Source: Chara braunii (taxonomy: Eukaryota; Streptophyta; Charophyceae; Charales; Characeae). From it: 36,943 nucleotides of DNA. Shown in pieces: positions 20,614-27,880 of the stretch; within the stretch, counting starts at the first letter, position 1; every line of letters begins with the position of its first letter. Position numbers and translations under genes: made by a program. The notes beneath the pieces are model-generated. The model was not told the DNA's origin. It saw only the letters and a list, made by a program, of their open reading frames with translations, and did not search any database. The stretch is from NCBI GenBank assembly GCA_003427395.1, contig BFEA01000179.1, forward strand, positions 2,190,992 through 2,227,934, read 5' to 3'.

Positions 20614-21438
20614 CTAGAGGGCCACCCTCTTGTCCACGTTCACCTTCATTGATGGATAAAAAGAGACCGCCTCTCTGCTATCTCCCCACACAACCCACTT
20701 GTTTTCATTCAGCTTGACCACCCCCAGTCTTAAGGCCTTCGTGAGATAAGGGCAATCCCTCTTGATGTGATTTTCTTCATTGCAATAGACACACCCGCTT
20801 CGAGCTTGGGGATTGTTGGGGTGCGGACCCCCTTGCGTGGCTGCCGCTATAGGCGCAGGCGGAGCCAGTGGTGGTGGTGCTGGCGGAGGTGGCGCCCTAA
20901 CCTCCGGTTGCGGCCCCGGGGCCCTTGCTTGAGGGGCATCTCCCCACCTTTCATCCCTAGCATCCTTCCAAAGGGAACTCCCCCAATCGGAACCACAATT
21001 CCCCCCTATCTCCCGGTCATTCCTCCATCCTCCTTGGCCACTCGATTCGTTCCTCCATCCGGTAGGCCGTTCTCCCCATCGGGGAACAGGTGGACCCGGG
21101 GGCGGTCTATCGTTCCGCATACCTCGCATGTTGCTGAGAGACATGTCCAAGGTTTCTTTCATGTATTCCCTCACGTCTACCCCTCCCCCTGTGAAAACCA
21201 CTTCGGCGACTTTCTCGAAATTTGCAGAATCCCTCGGGGCCTTCTCAAGGACCTCTTTCCTCTTTTCCTCGGGCAGGTGGAGCATGAACATCACGCACCT
21301 ATCTACTTCAGAAAGCATGCCCCTATCCATCAGGGCTTGGGACAGACGCTTGAACCTACGGGTGAAGGCTACCAAGCTCTCCCGTTCCCCCCTTGTAATT
21401 CGCCGCAAACCCTCGACGGTAGGGATTAAAATCATCAC
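20614..21438 (-). CDS. Gag C-terminal half with CCHC zinc knuckle
   Basis: Capsid C-terminal region and nucleocapsid. The first part (R-E-S-L-V-A-F-T-R-R-F-K-R-L, then a Leu/Met-rich helical region) resembles the retrotransposon Gag capsid domain. It is followed by a Pro/Ala/Gly-rich linker. A single zinc knuckle C-X2-C-X4-H-X4-C lies at 20752-20793 and would bind the genomic RNA. The frame overlaps the preceding Gag piece by 83 bases in a different register. Homology therefore implies a one-base indel near 21405-21435 rather than a true start at 21438. It ends at TAG 20614-20616, in frame with the protease. Confidence 0.85.
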   Translation of the reverse strand: MMILIPTVEGLRRITRGERESLVAFTRRFKRLSQALMDRGMLSEVDRCVMFMLHLPEEKRKEVLEKAPRDSANFEKVAEVVFTGGGVDVREYMKETLDMSLSNMRGMRNDRPPPGPPVPRWGERPTGWRNESSGQGGWRNDREIGGNCGSDWGSSLWKDARDERWGDAPQARAPGPQPEVRAPPPPAPPPLAPPAPIAAATQGGPHPNNPQARSGCVYCNEENHIKRDCPYLTKALRLGVVKLNENKWVVWGDSREAVSFYPSMKVNVDKRVAL

Positions 21439-21877
21439 AGGCGAAAGTCTGCAATAGACTTGCCCTAAAGGTCCTCCACCGTCCGTCTGCTGGGTAGATA
21501 GCCCAAATCGCAGGGTCTAGCTCGGGGTCCGAGTACTGGATGAAATAGTCGATCCACTCCCTTTCGGAGAATCTCTTACGGTAAGCGTAGCTTTCCCATT
21601 TCTCCACGAACCCAGTCACATCTCGTCCGTCGAAGAAAAGTGCCTCCAGACCCAAGTTGACGTCGTAGTAAGGGACTCGTCGGTCGTCATACCGGCGAAA
21701 ATAGGGACCTTCCATTGGCCCATCGATTGTCGGGTCGTACGGCTTGTACCACGAGGGATCCGGCTCCTCCATCCGGCCTCGAGGTCTCGACGGTTCCCAG
21801 GGGTCTTCTCCGTAGCGGCCCCGCTCATCCGGCCAATCCGTCTCCCATCGAGCATGGTCCTGCCCTCTAAAGCTTCT
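21356..21877 (-). pseudogene. Gag capsid N-terminal part
   Basis: Shows the beginning of a Ty3/gypsy Gag domain: F-D-G-R-D-V-T-G-F-V-E-K-W-E followed by an aromatic-rich helix region. This is the typical '(F/Y)-G-x-[ND]-V-x-x-F-[VL]-E' entry of retrotransposon Gag. The Met at 21772 is not a convincing start. The same frame is open upstream with Trp/Asp/Arg-rich sequence to a TGA at 21878-21880, and beyond that TGA it continues into the duplicated N-terminal module. It loses register with the rest of Gag near 21405-21435, so Gag is broken by at least one stop and one indel. Confidence 0.8.
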
Positions 21878-21880
21878 TCA

Positions 21881-22201
21881 GGCCTCCACCCCCTGACTCC
21901 TGCCCGTTATCTCGTCGGGATCCCATGCAGCATCTGCTTCTCTTACAGCCCATTTCCGCGGCCTACTACCAGCCTCCACCGGCCTCTCGTCGCTAAGGCC
22001 CCTTCTACTCGGTCCCCCTTCCTCTTCTCTCCGGGGTGGCCGGTACCCCACCCTATTTCTTGGAAACTCTAGAGCTTCTCCCATTCTCGCGTCCTGTAAA
22101 TCCACCCATCGAGACTCTATAGGAAGGCCCCTCGAGCCCTCGATCGCCCCTTCTTGCGTAGGCATTCGCATTTCCGTGCCAGCTCTCGCCCCCACTAAAG
22201 C
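21881..22201 (-). pseudogene. Gag N-terminal module, copy 2
   Basis: About 105 residues, Arg/Glu-rich. It shares with the upstream module the landmarks R-G-[VL]-P-[VI]-E-S-R-W-x-D-L-x-D-A, E-F-P-R-[DN]-R-x-G-Y-R-P and V-E-A-G-x-R-P-R. It is in the same frame as the upstream copy, separated by a single TAG (22202-22204), and in the same frame as Gag, separated by a TGA (21878-21880). The GTG at 22195 is therefore not a real start. I read it as the second half of a tandem duplication inside one Gag leader. Function unknown; the basic, charged composition would suit RNA or membrane contact. Confidence 0.7.
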
Positions 22202-22702
22202 CTACCTCTCACCGGTGACGACCTCCGGGCCCCGTTCGACCCATCTCCGCGGCCTGCCGCCGGCCTCTACTGACCTCCCTTCTCTTAAGTCCCTCCTGTC
22301 CTGACACTCCTCTTCCCCCCTCCTAAGTGGTCGATACCCCTGTCTATCTCTAGGAAATTCTCGCGCTTCCTCTAACCTTGCTTTTGCATCCATTAGGTCC
22401 GCCCACCGAGATTCCACCGGAACGCCTCTTGCGGCTTCAGCGACCCCTTCGTTTACCAGCACCCGTGGCCCCACATCCCTGTGCACTCGCACCTCCGTGC
22501 TAGCTCTTTGCCCCTTCGAGGCCTGTCTTTCTCCCGAGGCCATTTCCGGACCCCCCTCGGCCCTATCTAGAGCCTCTGCTCCCTCCGTCATTTCTTCCAC
22601 TACCCTACTTAGACTGGCCTCCAACTCGGGACTCTTCACTACCCCCCTTCTTTCAGTGGTTTCCGGTGCGCTAGAGAGACCAGCCTCTACTTCACTCTCC
22701 AT
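22202..22702 (-). CDS. Start of Gag; N-terminal module, copy 1
   Basis: 166 residues from an ATG with an in-frame TAA three codons upstream, so this is the most likely start of the Gag-Pol frame. The first 80 residues are Glu/Ala/Ser-rich. Residues 85-155 carry the duplicated motif set (E-S-R-W at 97-100, E-F-P-R-D-R near 115-120, G-Y-R-P near 122-125). It is separated from the accessory ORF upstream by 19 bases. It ends in TAG, after which the same frame continues through module copy 2 and Gag. No known domain is recognised. Confidence 0.7.
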   Translation of the reverse strand: MESEVEAGLSSAPETTERRGVVKSPELEASLSRVVEEMTEGAEALDRAEGGPEMASGERQASKGQRASTEVRVHRDVGPRVLVNEGVAEAARGVPVESRWADLMDAKARLEEAREFPRDRQGYRPLRRGEEECQDRRDLREGRSVEAGGRPRRWVERGPEVVTGER

Positions 22703-22721
22703 GCACCCTTATTGGCAATGT

Positions 22722-23405
22722 CTAGGCGCTTCCCTCACTATCGCCCGCGTTACCTTCCGGCTCGTCCCCCTCTCTACTGTCCGCGGTGTCTTCCGAGTTC
22801 TCTTCTTCCTCTGATCCCCCCTTCTCTTCACTAGAGTCCTCGTTAGCACTTTCTCCTCCCGACTCCTCACTGGTTACTGTCCACCAGGAATCTCTCAGTT
22901 TCTTCTCCTCGCTAGCGGTCAATGCAAGATTTGCGATCTCCAGGTCCGAGATGCCCCTAACCCCTTCTTGCGCACACCTCCTAATCAAATCCCTATCCAC
23001 ATCACCAACTTGCCCGGAGAACAGGGGCTTGATGAACTCTCCAACGCAGGCCCACCACTCGAAGTCGGTGTCCTTTCTCGACTCCCAGCACTGGTTGAAT
23101 AGCTCGTGACCTCTTTCTTCACCCAGAGGAAATTTTTCTATCACTTGACCCCTCAATCGGACTCTCCTCATGGTCTCGTCGTCAACATAGAGTAGTCGAT
23201 AGGCCCAGGTAGGGATGGTCTAAGTTCTCCCGTGGGCTACCCTTGGAACTTCCGTCCTCCCTCTGTACTCTACCTTGTTGATCACGGGGTCCCCGGTGCC
23301 AACTCTTCTTAATCTTTGCACCGGTTCTATGGCTCTTTCGGCGATGCCTAGAGGATCCTTCCCTTCCGCTAATTCGGTTGCGAAGATTAGACAGGCGTAA
23401 GGGGA
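22722..23405 (-). pseudogene. Accessory ORF 10, C-terminal part (acidic tail)
   Basis: The clean frame from 23171 gives 149 residues. Its first half contains W-W-A-C-V-G-E-F-I and an I-S-D-L-E-I-A-N-L-A-L block. The last 50 residues are very acidic (E-E-S-G-G-E-S, E-E-E-E-N-S-E). The same frame is open upstream to about 23405, interrupted only by a TAG at 23220-23222. It reads protein-like sequence (F-A-T-E-L-A-E-G-K-D-P-L and V-Q-R-L-R-R) where accessory ORF 10's upstream frame becomes unlikely. I infer one ancestral protein of about 290 residues spanning 23613-22722, broken by one indel near 23400 and one stop. No known family recognised. Confidence 0.5.
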
Positions 23406-23613
23406 CCTTAAAGATTTCCGCCTTTCTCGTGCAACTGCTCTGCTTGGACGCTACTGAGAACGTGACCACTGTCTCCTGCTCGTAAATTTCGAAGAACTCG
23501 GTAGTCACCTCTCCTTCCCCCCTAACTCTCGGGAGAGTCACTCCATACCTCCCTCCCCATGTCCAAACCCTATCTAAGGTACCGTAAGGGTCCCCCCTTT
23601 CGTATCTAATCAT
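23182..23613 (-). pseudogene. Accessory ORF 10, N-terminal part
   Basis: The ATG at 23613 lies 7 bases after the stop of the preceding ORF. The first 75 residues or so look genuine (a Gly/Trp/Arg-rich start, then V-T-T-E-F-F-E-I-Y and V-V-T-F-S-V). From about 23400 onward this frame turns Ser/Arg/His-rich, while another frame becomes protein-like and joins the acidic C-terminal part. The T-F-S-V segment weakly resembles T-F-S-V in accessory ORF 9. Function unknown. Confidence 0.5.
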
Positions 23614-23620
23614 AGGAGCC

Positions 23621-24096
23621 TCACCTCATGCCGGCCAACCTCGAGGCGGCTTCGACCAACGAGTCCTCGCACTTAGCACGACCAGTCTCTTTGTCCCCTC
23701 TCAGAGTTTGGCGCAAAGCCTCCTCGTATTCGCCCGTTCTATCCCAAAATTGGGTCTCCACAAGGTGTGTCCTAGATGTTAGTGGCGTTCCAAGATACCT
23801 AGGGTCCTCGTCGAATTTTCTGTCTACTTCCAGCAAAGGCTCCCTCCAAGTCTTCGAGAATCTCACGCCACTTGCGTCTCTAATGTGGACTGAAAAGGTA
23901 GCTAGCGTGGTCCAGCTTCTCTTTTTCCACAAGCCAGCCTTCGAACTTCCACTAGAAATTCTATCTCGGCGCGGACTACCCGGTTCTCTCCCAATTCCGG
24001 GTTAAGCTCTGCACCTCCCTCGACCCTAACCTCGCTACCGTCCTCGTAGGTCTCTAACTCCCAACGAATCCTATTGGAGACGAACGAGGCTCTCAT
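23621..24096 (-). pseudogene. Accessory ORF 9, frameshifted
   Basis: Two overlapping frames probably represent one protein. The first is 24096-23902 (ATG, 64 residues, ending in V-V-R-A-E-I-E-F-L-V-E-V). The second is 23932-23621 (103 residues, with T-F-S-V-H-I-R-D and a Glu/Arg-rich helical C-terminus), in another register without a proper ATG. The R-A-E-I-E-F phrase weakly recalls the L-E-[IV]-x-A-x-I-F strand of the Y-T-x-C-D family, so this may be a remote member. It starts 4 bases after the previous stop and ends 7 bases before the next ATG. Confidence 0.5.
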
Positions 24097-24100
24097 CCCC

Positions 24101-24289
24101 TCACCGCGAGAGAAGGTCTATCGTGACCTCGTCAAGGATAGCGATTGTGGCCGTCTCAAGCAACTTGATCTTGGCTAAGGACCCGGGCCTAGCCCTCCTT
24201 TCTTCTTCCCAGCACAGAGCAAGGATACAGTGAACTTCTTCCCTTACTCTATCCAACCCCACAAGCTCCTCAAGGGTCAGCTCGGTCAT
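24101..24289 (-). CDS. Accessory ORF 8, small helical protein
   Basis: 62 residues from an ATG that overlaps the end of the previous ORF by 20 bases. Predicted almost wholly helical (L-T-L-E-E-L-V, A-L-C-W-E-E-E-R-R, T-A-T-I-A-I-L-D-E-V). No known family recognised. The overlap and the 4-base gap to the next ATG fit the compact layout of this cluster. Confidence 0.45.
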   Translation of the reverse strand: MTELTLEELVGLDRVREEVHCILALCWEEERRARPGSLAKIKLLETATIAILDEVTIDLLSR

Positions 24290-25118
24290 TCCCTAACCTC
24301 CGTCGACGACACGCAATTGCTATCCGAATCAAGTCTGAGGGGTCCAACCCCGCTAGCTCTCCCTCGCAGATCTTACCTAGGTACCTCCACGATATCTTAG
24401 ACTCCCTCGCGTGTCGACCCCACCCTTCAAATGCGTAACCCAGGTACTCTAGAGTCGACCAATCGTCTCTACAGGCGTCCCGAAAACACCAAGTTAACAA
24501 GGTGTGAAGGTCCGATCCCGTGAACCTGAACTGACTTAGGATGAAAACCCTTCTTCCTACCGGCCTTTTGACAGCCTCGGAGGGGTAAACCCGCTCAAAA
24601 ATGAAACGGGGGACCTCCACCGGCTCGCTGGAGAGGAACCGCGGTATCTCCTCCCACCCCCCGTAGGTCACCAGATATTCCTCGTCGCACCCTTCGTGAG
24701 GCCTCGATTCCTCCACTAATTCTCCTAGACGGCCTCTCACGGCTCGAGCGTCCCAGAGAGGGTCCTGTCCAATCCGTAAGCTACGCGCTATCTCTACAAA
24801 GCCCTCCTTCGAAAGGAATATTCGGGTTTCTCCAACTACGACCTCCCCTTGGCGACTCACCGCAAATCGTATGAACGCCTTACCGCAACGGATCCCCCCT
24901 TCTTCTCGCAGGAGAGTCCTAGCTGGTTCAGCCAACCGGGCCCTAGGCAGAGTGATTCTAATAACCTCTCCGATATCCTCTACGGGCTTTATGGACGCCA
25001 GACGGTTCTCGGGATCCTCCTTATCATCGGCCCTCGAAACCACTCCGGTTAGCCACTTGCTCTTCTCCGAAGAGGCGGGCGTACGGAACATCCGCGACGA
25101 GGGATCGGAGTCCCTCAA
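24270..25118 (-). CDS. Accessory ORF 7, possible fourth member of the Y-T-x-C-D family
   Basis: 282 residues. It overlaps the preceding ORF by 95 bases, so a later start is possible. Residues 81-115 (R-F-A-V, then T-R-I-F-L-S-K-E-G-F at about 98-107) match the corresponding block of accessory ORF 4 (A-R-F-A-V and V-Y-L-S-K-E-A-W). The rest is more divergent. A W-C-F-R-D-A-C-R-D-D segment stands where the others have Y-T-x-C-[VI]-D. No transmembrane segment or known catalytic motif is seen. Relationship likely but not certain; function unknown. Confidence 0.55.
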   Translation of the reverse strand: MRDSDPSSRMFRTPASSEKSKWLTGVVSRADDKEDPENRLASIKPVEDIGEVIRITLPRARLAEPARTLLREEGGIRCGKAFIRFAVSRQGEVVVGETRIFLSKEGFVEIARSLRIGQDPLWDARAVRGRLGELVEESRPHEGCDEEYLVTYGGWEEIPRFLSSEPVEVPRFIFERVYPSEAVKRPVGRRVFILSQFRFTGSDLHTLLTWCFRDACRDDWSTLEYLGYAFEGWGRHARESKISWRYLGKICEGELAGLDPSDLIRIAIACRRRRLGNDRADP

Positions 25119-25752
25119 ACTCTCTCAATCTTCCGAAGATGGCGGATAGTTCACTCCTTGGGGGAACTCCCGCGTCCACGCACCGAGTATAAAGCCCGAA
25201 CAAACCCCTAGCCCGCACCCTAGATTCTCGAGCCGCCCTAAGCACCGCTACTACGTTTTCCTCCGGGTCTCTTAGGAACGAACTGGCCACGAACTGGGGC
25301 AGGTTAGCGTGGAGGACCCCGGACGCGCGAGGGACCTCTCCGGGCTCGGCGAAGGACACTAGCGACCACGACTCGAAAGTCCCTTCCTCGTCATCAGCTA
25401 ACACCAGGTTGTTCGTCAGCAGCCTTGCGGATTCTCGGTACTCAAAATGTATGAGTTGCCTAGTTACCAAGCCTCTCCAGACTTCGGTCCACACCTCCTC
25501 GTTGAAAAAAATGGTAGCCCGAATCTCCAGGAAACGCCCGAGGTCCGGTGAACCTCCTCTCTCCACACCCTCCTTCCACGTGAGCCTTCGAGCTCGAACC
25601 CACACGTAGGCCCCTTCTCTGATCAATCCCCCCTTCTCAACGCTCATCCAATAAGGAGTCACTTGAGGGTCTCCCGGAACTAAAACCTTCTCGGCGTCAC
25701 TGGCCTCTATGGATTCTACCACCCCGTTTTCACTGAGCACGAACTTCACCAT
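25024..25752 (-). CDS. Accessory ORF 6, Y-T-x-C-D family member
   Basis: 242 residues from ATG. Family landmarks: an N-terminal M-V-K-F with L-V-P-G near 24-27; Y-V-W-V near 49-52; a strand L-E-I-R-A-T-I-F-F with N-E-E-V-W at 84-88; L-P-Q-F-V near 150-154; and the C-terminal Y-T-R-C-V-D at 188-193 followed by P-P-R near 197-199. It is closest to accessory ORF 5 and aligns with ORF 4 over most of its length, so these arose by tandem duplication. The frame is intact. No known domain recognised; it does not look like protease, dUTPase, RNase or envelope. The 3' end overlaps ORF 7. Confidence 0.6.
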   Translation of the reverse strand: MVKFVLSENGVVESIEASDAEKVLVPGDPQVTPYWMSVEKGGLIREGAYVWVRARRLTWKEGVERGGSPDLGRFLEIRATIFFNEEVWTEVWRGLVTRQLIHFEYRESARLLTNNLVLADDEEGTFESWSLVSFAEPGEVPRASGVLHANLPQFVASSFLRDPEENVVAVLRAARESRVRARGLFGLYTRCVDAGVPPRSELSAIFGRLREFEGLRSLVADVPYARLFGEEQVANRSGFEGR

Positions 25753-25774
25753 CTGCTGTCGTCGCTCTAAAGAC

Positions 25775-26416
25775 TCACTTGAGATATTTGTCTGGAGTGA
25801 GAGTGAAGGGCTTTTCTAGAGAACCTAGTCTTCGAAAAATCCCCCAGAGTTTCTTGCGCGGCGGAATACCCTAATCGATGCAGTGCGTATACAGTATCTA
25901 TAGGGCCCTGAAGGTAAGGCCCAAACTCCTACCTCTCTCTAGAAGACACACTATCTTTCCCTCGTTTGTGCTAGGAAATAGGTAAGACGGCACCCTCACA
26001 GTTAACGGGTAACTCGACCTTGGAAGCTCTCTCTCCCTCGTGAATCTCTCCCTTTCCACGGACACGAATGTAAATCGCTCTTTAACCCTACTTATCGACT
26101 CCCCTCTGACCTCTCTCGCCTCTCGTACCAATTTTTCCAGCCCACCCCCTTGTCCCTGAATCAGGGGTATTACGAGCTTCGCCCAAGCCTCAGGTGCTAT
26201 GAAAATAACCGCGGTTACTTCAAGACTCCGCCCAAGACCTTGGCCTTCTACCTCTTTGGACTCTACCCACACGAATTCCCCACTAACCGTGGACCTCCCT
26301 CCTTCTATCCTTTCCCAATCAGGGACTTCCCCGTTGCTAGGGACCAGCCTAAGGGCATCGCGGTCTTCTAAAGAGGACTCTAAGAAGCATCCCTGCTCTC
26401 TATTATGGAACACCAT
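25775..26416 (-). pseudogene. Accessory ORF 5, Y-T-x-C-D family member with two in-frame TAG stops
   Basis: The open part from the ATG at 26416 to TAG 25898-25900 gives 172 residues with the family landmarks: L-V-P near 24-26, F-V-W-V near 48-51, the strand before A-P-E-A-W at 74-78, and V-P-S-Y-L-F in the last third. In the same frame just past the TAG the sequence reads Y-T-H-C-I-D, a second TAG (25871-25873), then G-I-P-P-R. This is the family's C-terminal motif in correct register. The frame closes at TGA 25775-25777, 22 bases before the next ATG. Two nonsense changes or stop readthrough could explain this; nonsense decay is more likely because other genes here are also broken. Confidence 0.65.
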
Positions 26417-26420
26417 TCAT

Positions 26421-27164
26421 TTAGAAGATCCTTTGTGGCACCCCGAAGACTCTTTGGTATCCGTAGTCCCTTCCTCCCTCGCGGTCCCGGGTGGACTCCC
26501 TAAAGATCCCGACACGAATCCTACACGCCTTGATCCCGTATGGTACCGGGTTATCCACGCAATAGGTGTAGTACCAATGGAGCGACCTAACAAAGAGCTG
26601 CCACCCCTTTTCTCGCACTATGGACCGCACAACCCTCTCGTACTGCTCCTCCTTCCCGCTCACCCTTCGGAAAACGAACGATGGAAAAATGGCTCTCACG
26701 CACCCTGTGGCGTGGGGGTACTCTTCGTCTCGCGCGCAGGTCACCCTTACCTCAATGGGCGGGCAGTGTCTAAGGGGTTCAGCCTTAAAGATCTGCCTCA
26801 AAATCGGACCCGCACGTGCCTCCCAATGATCCGCACGGTACCACCCCAGGACCAAATGTGTGACGTAATCGACCCAGGCCTCCTTACTCAAATAAACAGT
26901 TCCTTCCGCACGGATCACCGTTCGTCTGGGTCTCTTCCCGTTCTGGGGCCTATTTCGGGACCACCTATCCCCCTCCCAAGTTCCTACCGCGAAACGAGCC
27001 CAAAGAAAAACCCCTTGCTCTAGCTCTAGCCCTCTCTCGCGACCGGCTAGATACCTCTCCGTGCGGTGGTCCAAGGGGACGCTGAAGCACTCCTTGTCTT
27101 TGCTTAAATCTGCCTTCTCTATCCGAACCCCTTCTTCCTCAGTACCCTCAACAATCCTAACCAT
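26421..27164 (-). CDS. Accessory ORF 4, Y-T-x-C-D family member
   Basis: 247 residues. The ATG overlaps the stop of the preceding ORF (ATG-GT-TAG arrangement, 8-base overlap). Landmarks: F-L-W-A near 53-56, V-Y-L-S-K-E-A-W at 90-97, I-F-P-S-F-V-F near 159-165, and Y-T-Y-C-V-D at 199-204 followed by P-V-P-Y-G. The tail after residue 215 is Arg/Gly-rich and unique to this copy. It is soluble-looking, with no signal peptide. The stop TAA lies 4 bases before the next ATG. Family and function unknown. Confidence 0.6.
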   Translation of the reverse strand: MVRIVEGTEEEGVRIEKADLSKDKECFSVPLDHRTERYLAGRERGLELEQGVFLWARFAVGTWEGDRWSRNRPQNGKRPRRTVIRAEGTVYLSKEAWVDYVTHLVLGWYRADHWEARAGPILRQIFKAEPLRHCPPIEVRVTCARDEEYPHATGCVRAIFPSFVFRRVSGKEEQYERVVRSIVREKGWQLFVRSLHWYYTYCVDNPVPYGIKACRIRVGIFRESTRDREGGRDYGYQRVFGVPQRIF

Positions 27165-27573
27165 CCCCTTGGACTATCTCTTCTATGATTTGAACCAACG
27201 CCCTCCAATCGTCCGATCCGTCCAGGAAAGCGTCCGGAATAGTGGGAACAGGCCTACCCCCTCGTGAATACGTCCTACACCCCAACGAGCAGAAGTAGTT
27301 AATCTCGTAAGCCCCCAACAGTTGCCTCTCGAGGTGTGCGTGACCGATCGCTTCCTCCCAGCTATCCAAATATTTTGCCTCCCTATCTACACCCTCTTCT
27401 ACGTACAAGGCTATGTCGAAGTGGCCGGTCCACCAGTAGAAGGTATAGCACCACACATTTACCCCGCCTCGATCACCTACACTAATTCCTGCGGGTTCAA
27501 ACTCCAAAGGCCTCAAGCTCATGGATTCGCCGCTCTCACTATACGCTCCACAATCCCCACTAGTACTTTCCAT
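27157..27573 (-). CDS. Accessory ORF 3, W-E-E-A-I-G-H family copy 2
   Basis: 138 residues. Landmarks: W-C-Y-T-F at 41-45, W-T-G-H-F-D at 48-53, Y-V-E-E-G at 57-61, W-E-E-A-I-G-H at 72-78, a Y-F-C-S-L-G-C-R-T-Y run near 93-102, R-G-G-R-P at 104-108, and L-D-G-S-D-D-W at 117-123 before a C-terminal I-I-E-E-I-V helix. Every one of these has a counterpart in the neighbouring upstream ORF. The start overlaps that ORF by 55 bases and the end overlaps the next by 8. Rich in aromatic residues and Gly. No known domain recognised; intact frame. Confidence 0.65.
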   Translation of the reverse strand: MESTSGDCGAYSESGESMSLRPLEFEPAGISVGDRGGVNVWCYTFYWWTGHFDIALYVEEGVDREAKYLDSWEEAIGHAHLERQLLGAYEINYFCSLGCRTYSRGGRPVPTIPDAFLDGSDDWRALVQIIEEIVQGDG

Positions 27574-27880
27574 TCATCCGATCCATCGAGATAAGCATTC
27601 GGAATTACCGGCGTTGGGCGACCACCTCTGGGGTAGGTTCGATATCCTAGAGAGTAGAAATACTTGTACCCGTAACCCCTCAATTCCTCCCGCGAACCGC
27701 GGGAATGGCCTATCGCCTCTTCCCACCCACGAAGGAAGTCCTCTCCTTGATCTTGTCCCTCCTCTACATAGACACCTACATCAAAGTCCCCCGTCCATAG
27801 TCGAAAGGAGTAACACTGTAACACCACACGTCAACACTTCCGTACGTACACACACTAATCCATTCTGGAACGGCTTCTAG
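27519..27880 (-). pseudogene. Accessory ORF 2, W-E-E-A-I-G-H family copy 1, frameshifted
   Basis: The open part from GTG 27827 to TGA 27519 carries W-T-G-D-F-D, Y-V-E-E-G, W-E-E-A-I-G-H, Y-F-Y-S-L-G-Y-R-T-Y, R-G-G-R-P and L-D-G-S-D-E-W, the same order as copy 2. Upstream in another register (27880 to about 27818) the start of the family is readable: L-E-x-x-P, I-S-V, G-S-V-D-V-W-C-Y. The two parts meet at a small direct repeat, TGTTAC-AG-TGTTAC, within 27811-27821 on the minus strand. An extra 8 bases there would account for the shift. Tandem paralog of ORF 3; function unknown. Confidence 0.65.

Noticed and set aside
22202-25900. TAG reassigned to an amino acid in this genome (as in some ulvophyte algae and ciliates)
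   Set aside because: Several in-frame stops are TAG, but TGA and TAA also interrupt conserved frames. ORF 3 ends at a TAG exactly at the family's expected C-terminus. Ordinary decay fits better.
26199-27023. 274-codon plus frame opposite accessory ORFs 4 and 5
   Set aside because: Shadow frame. The minus-strand frames are supported by paralogy and this one is not.
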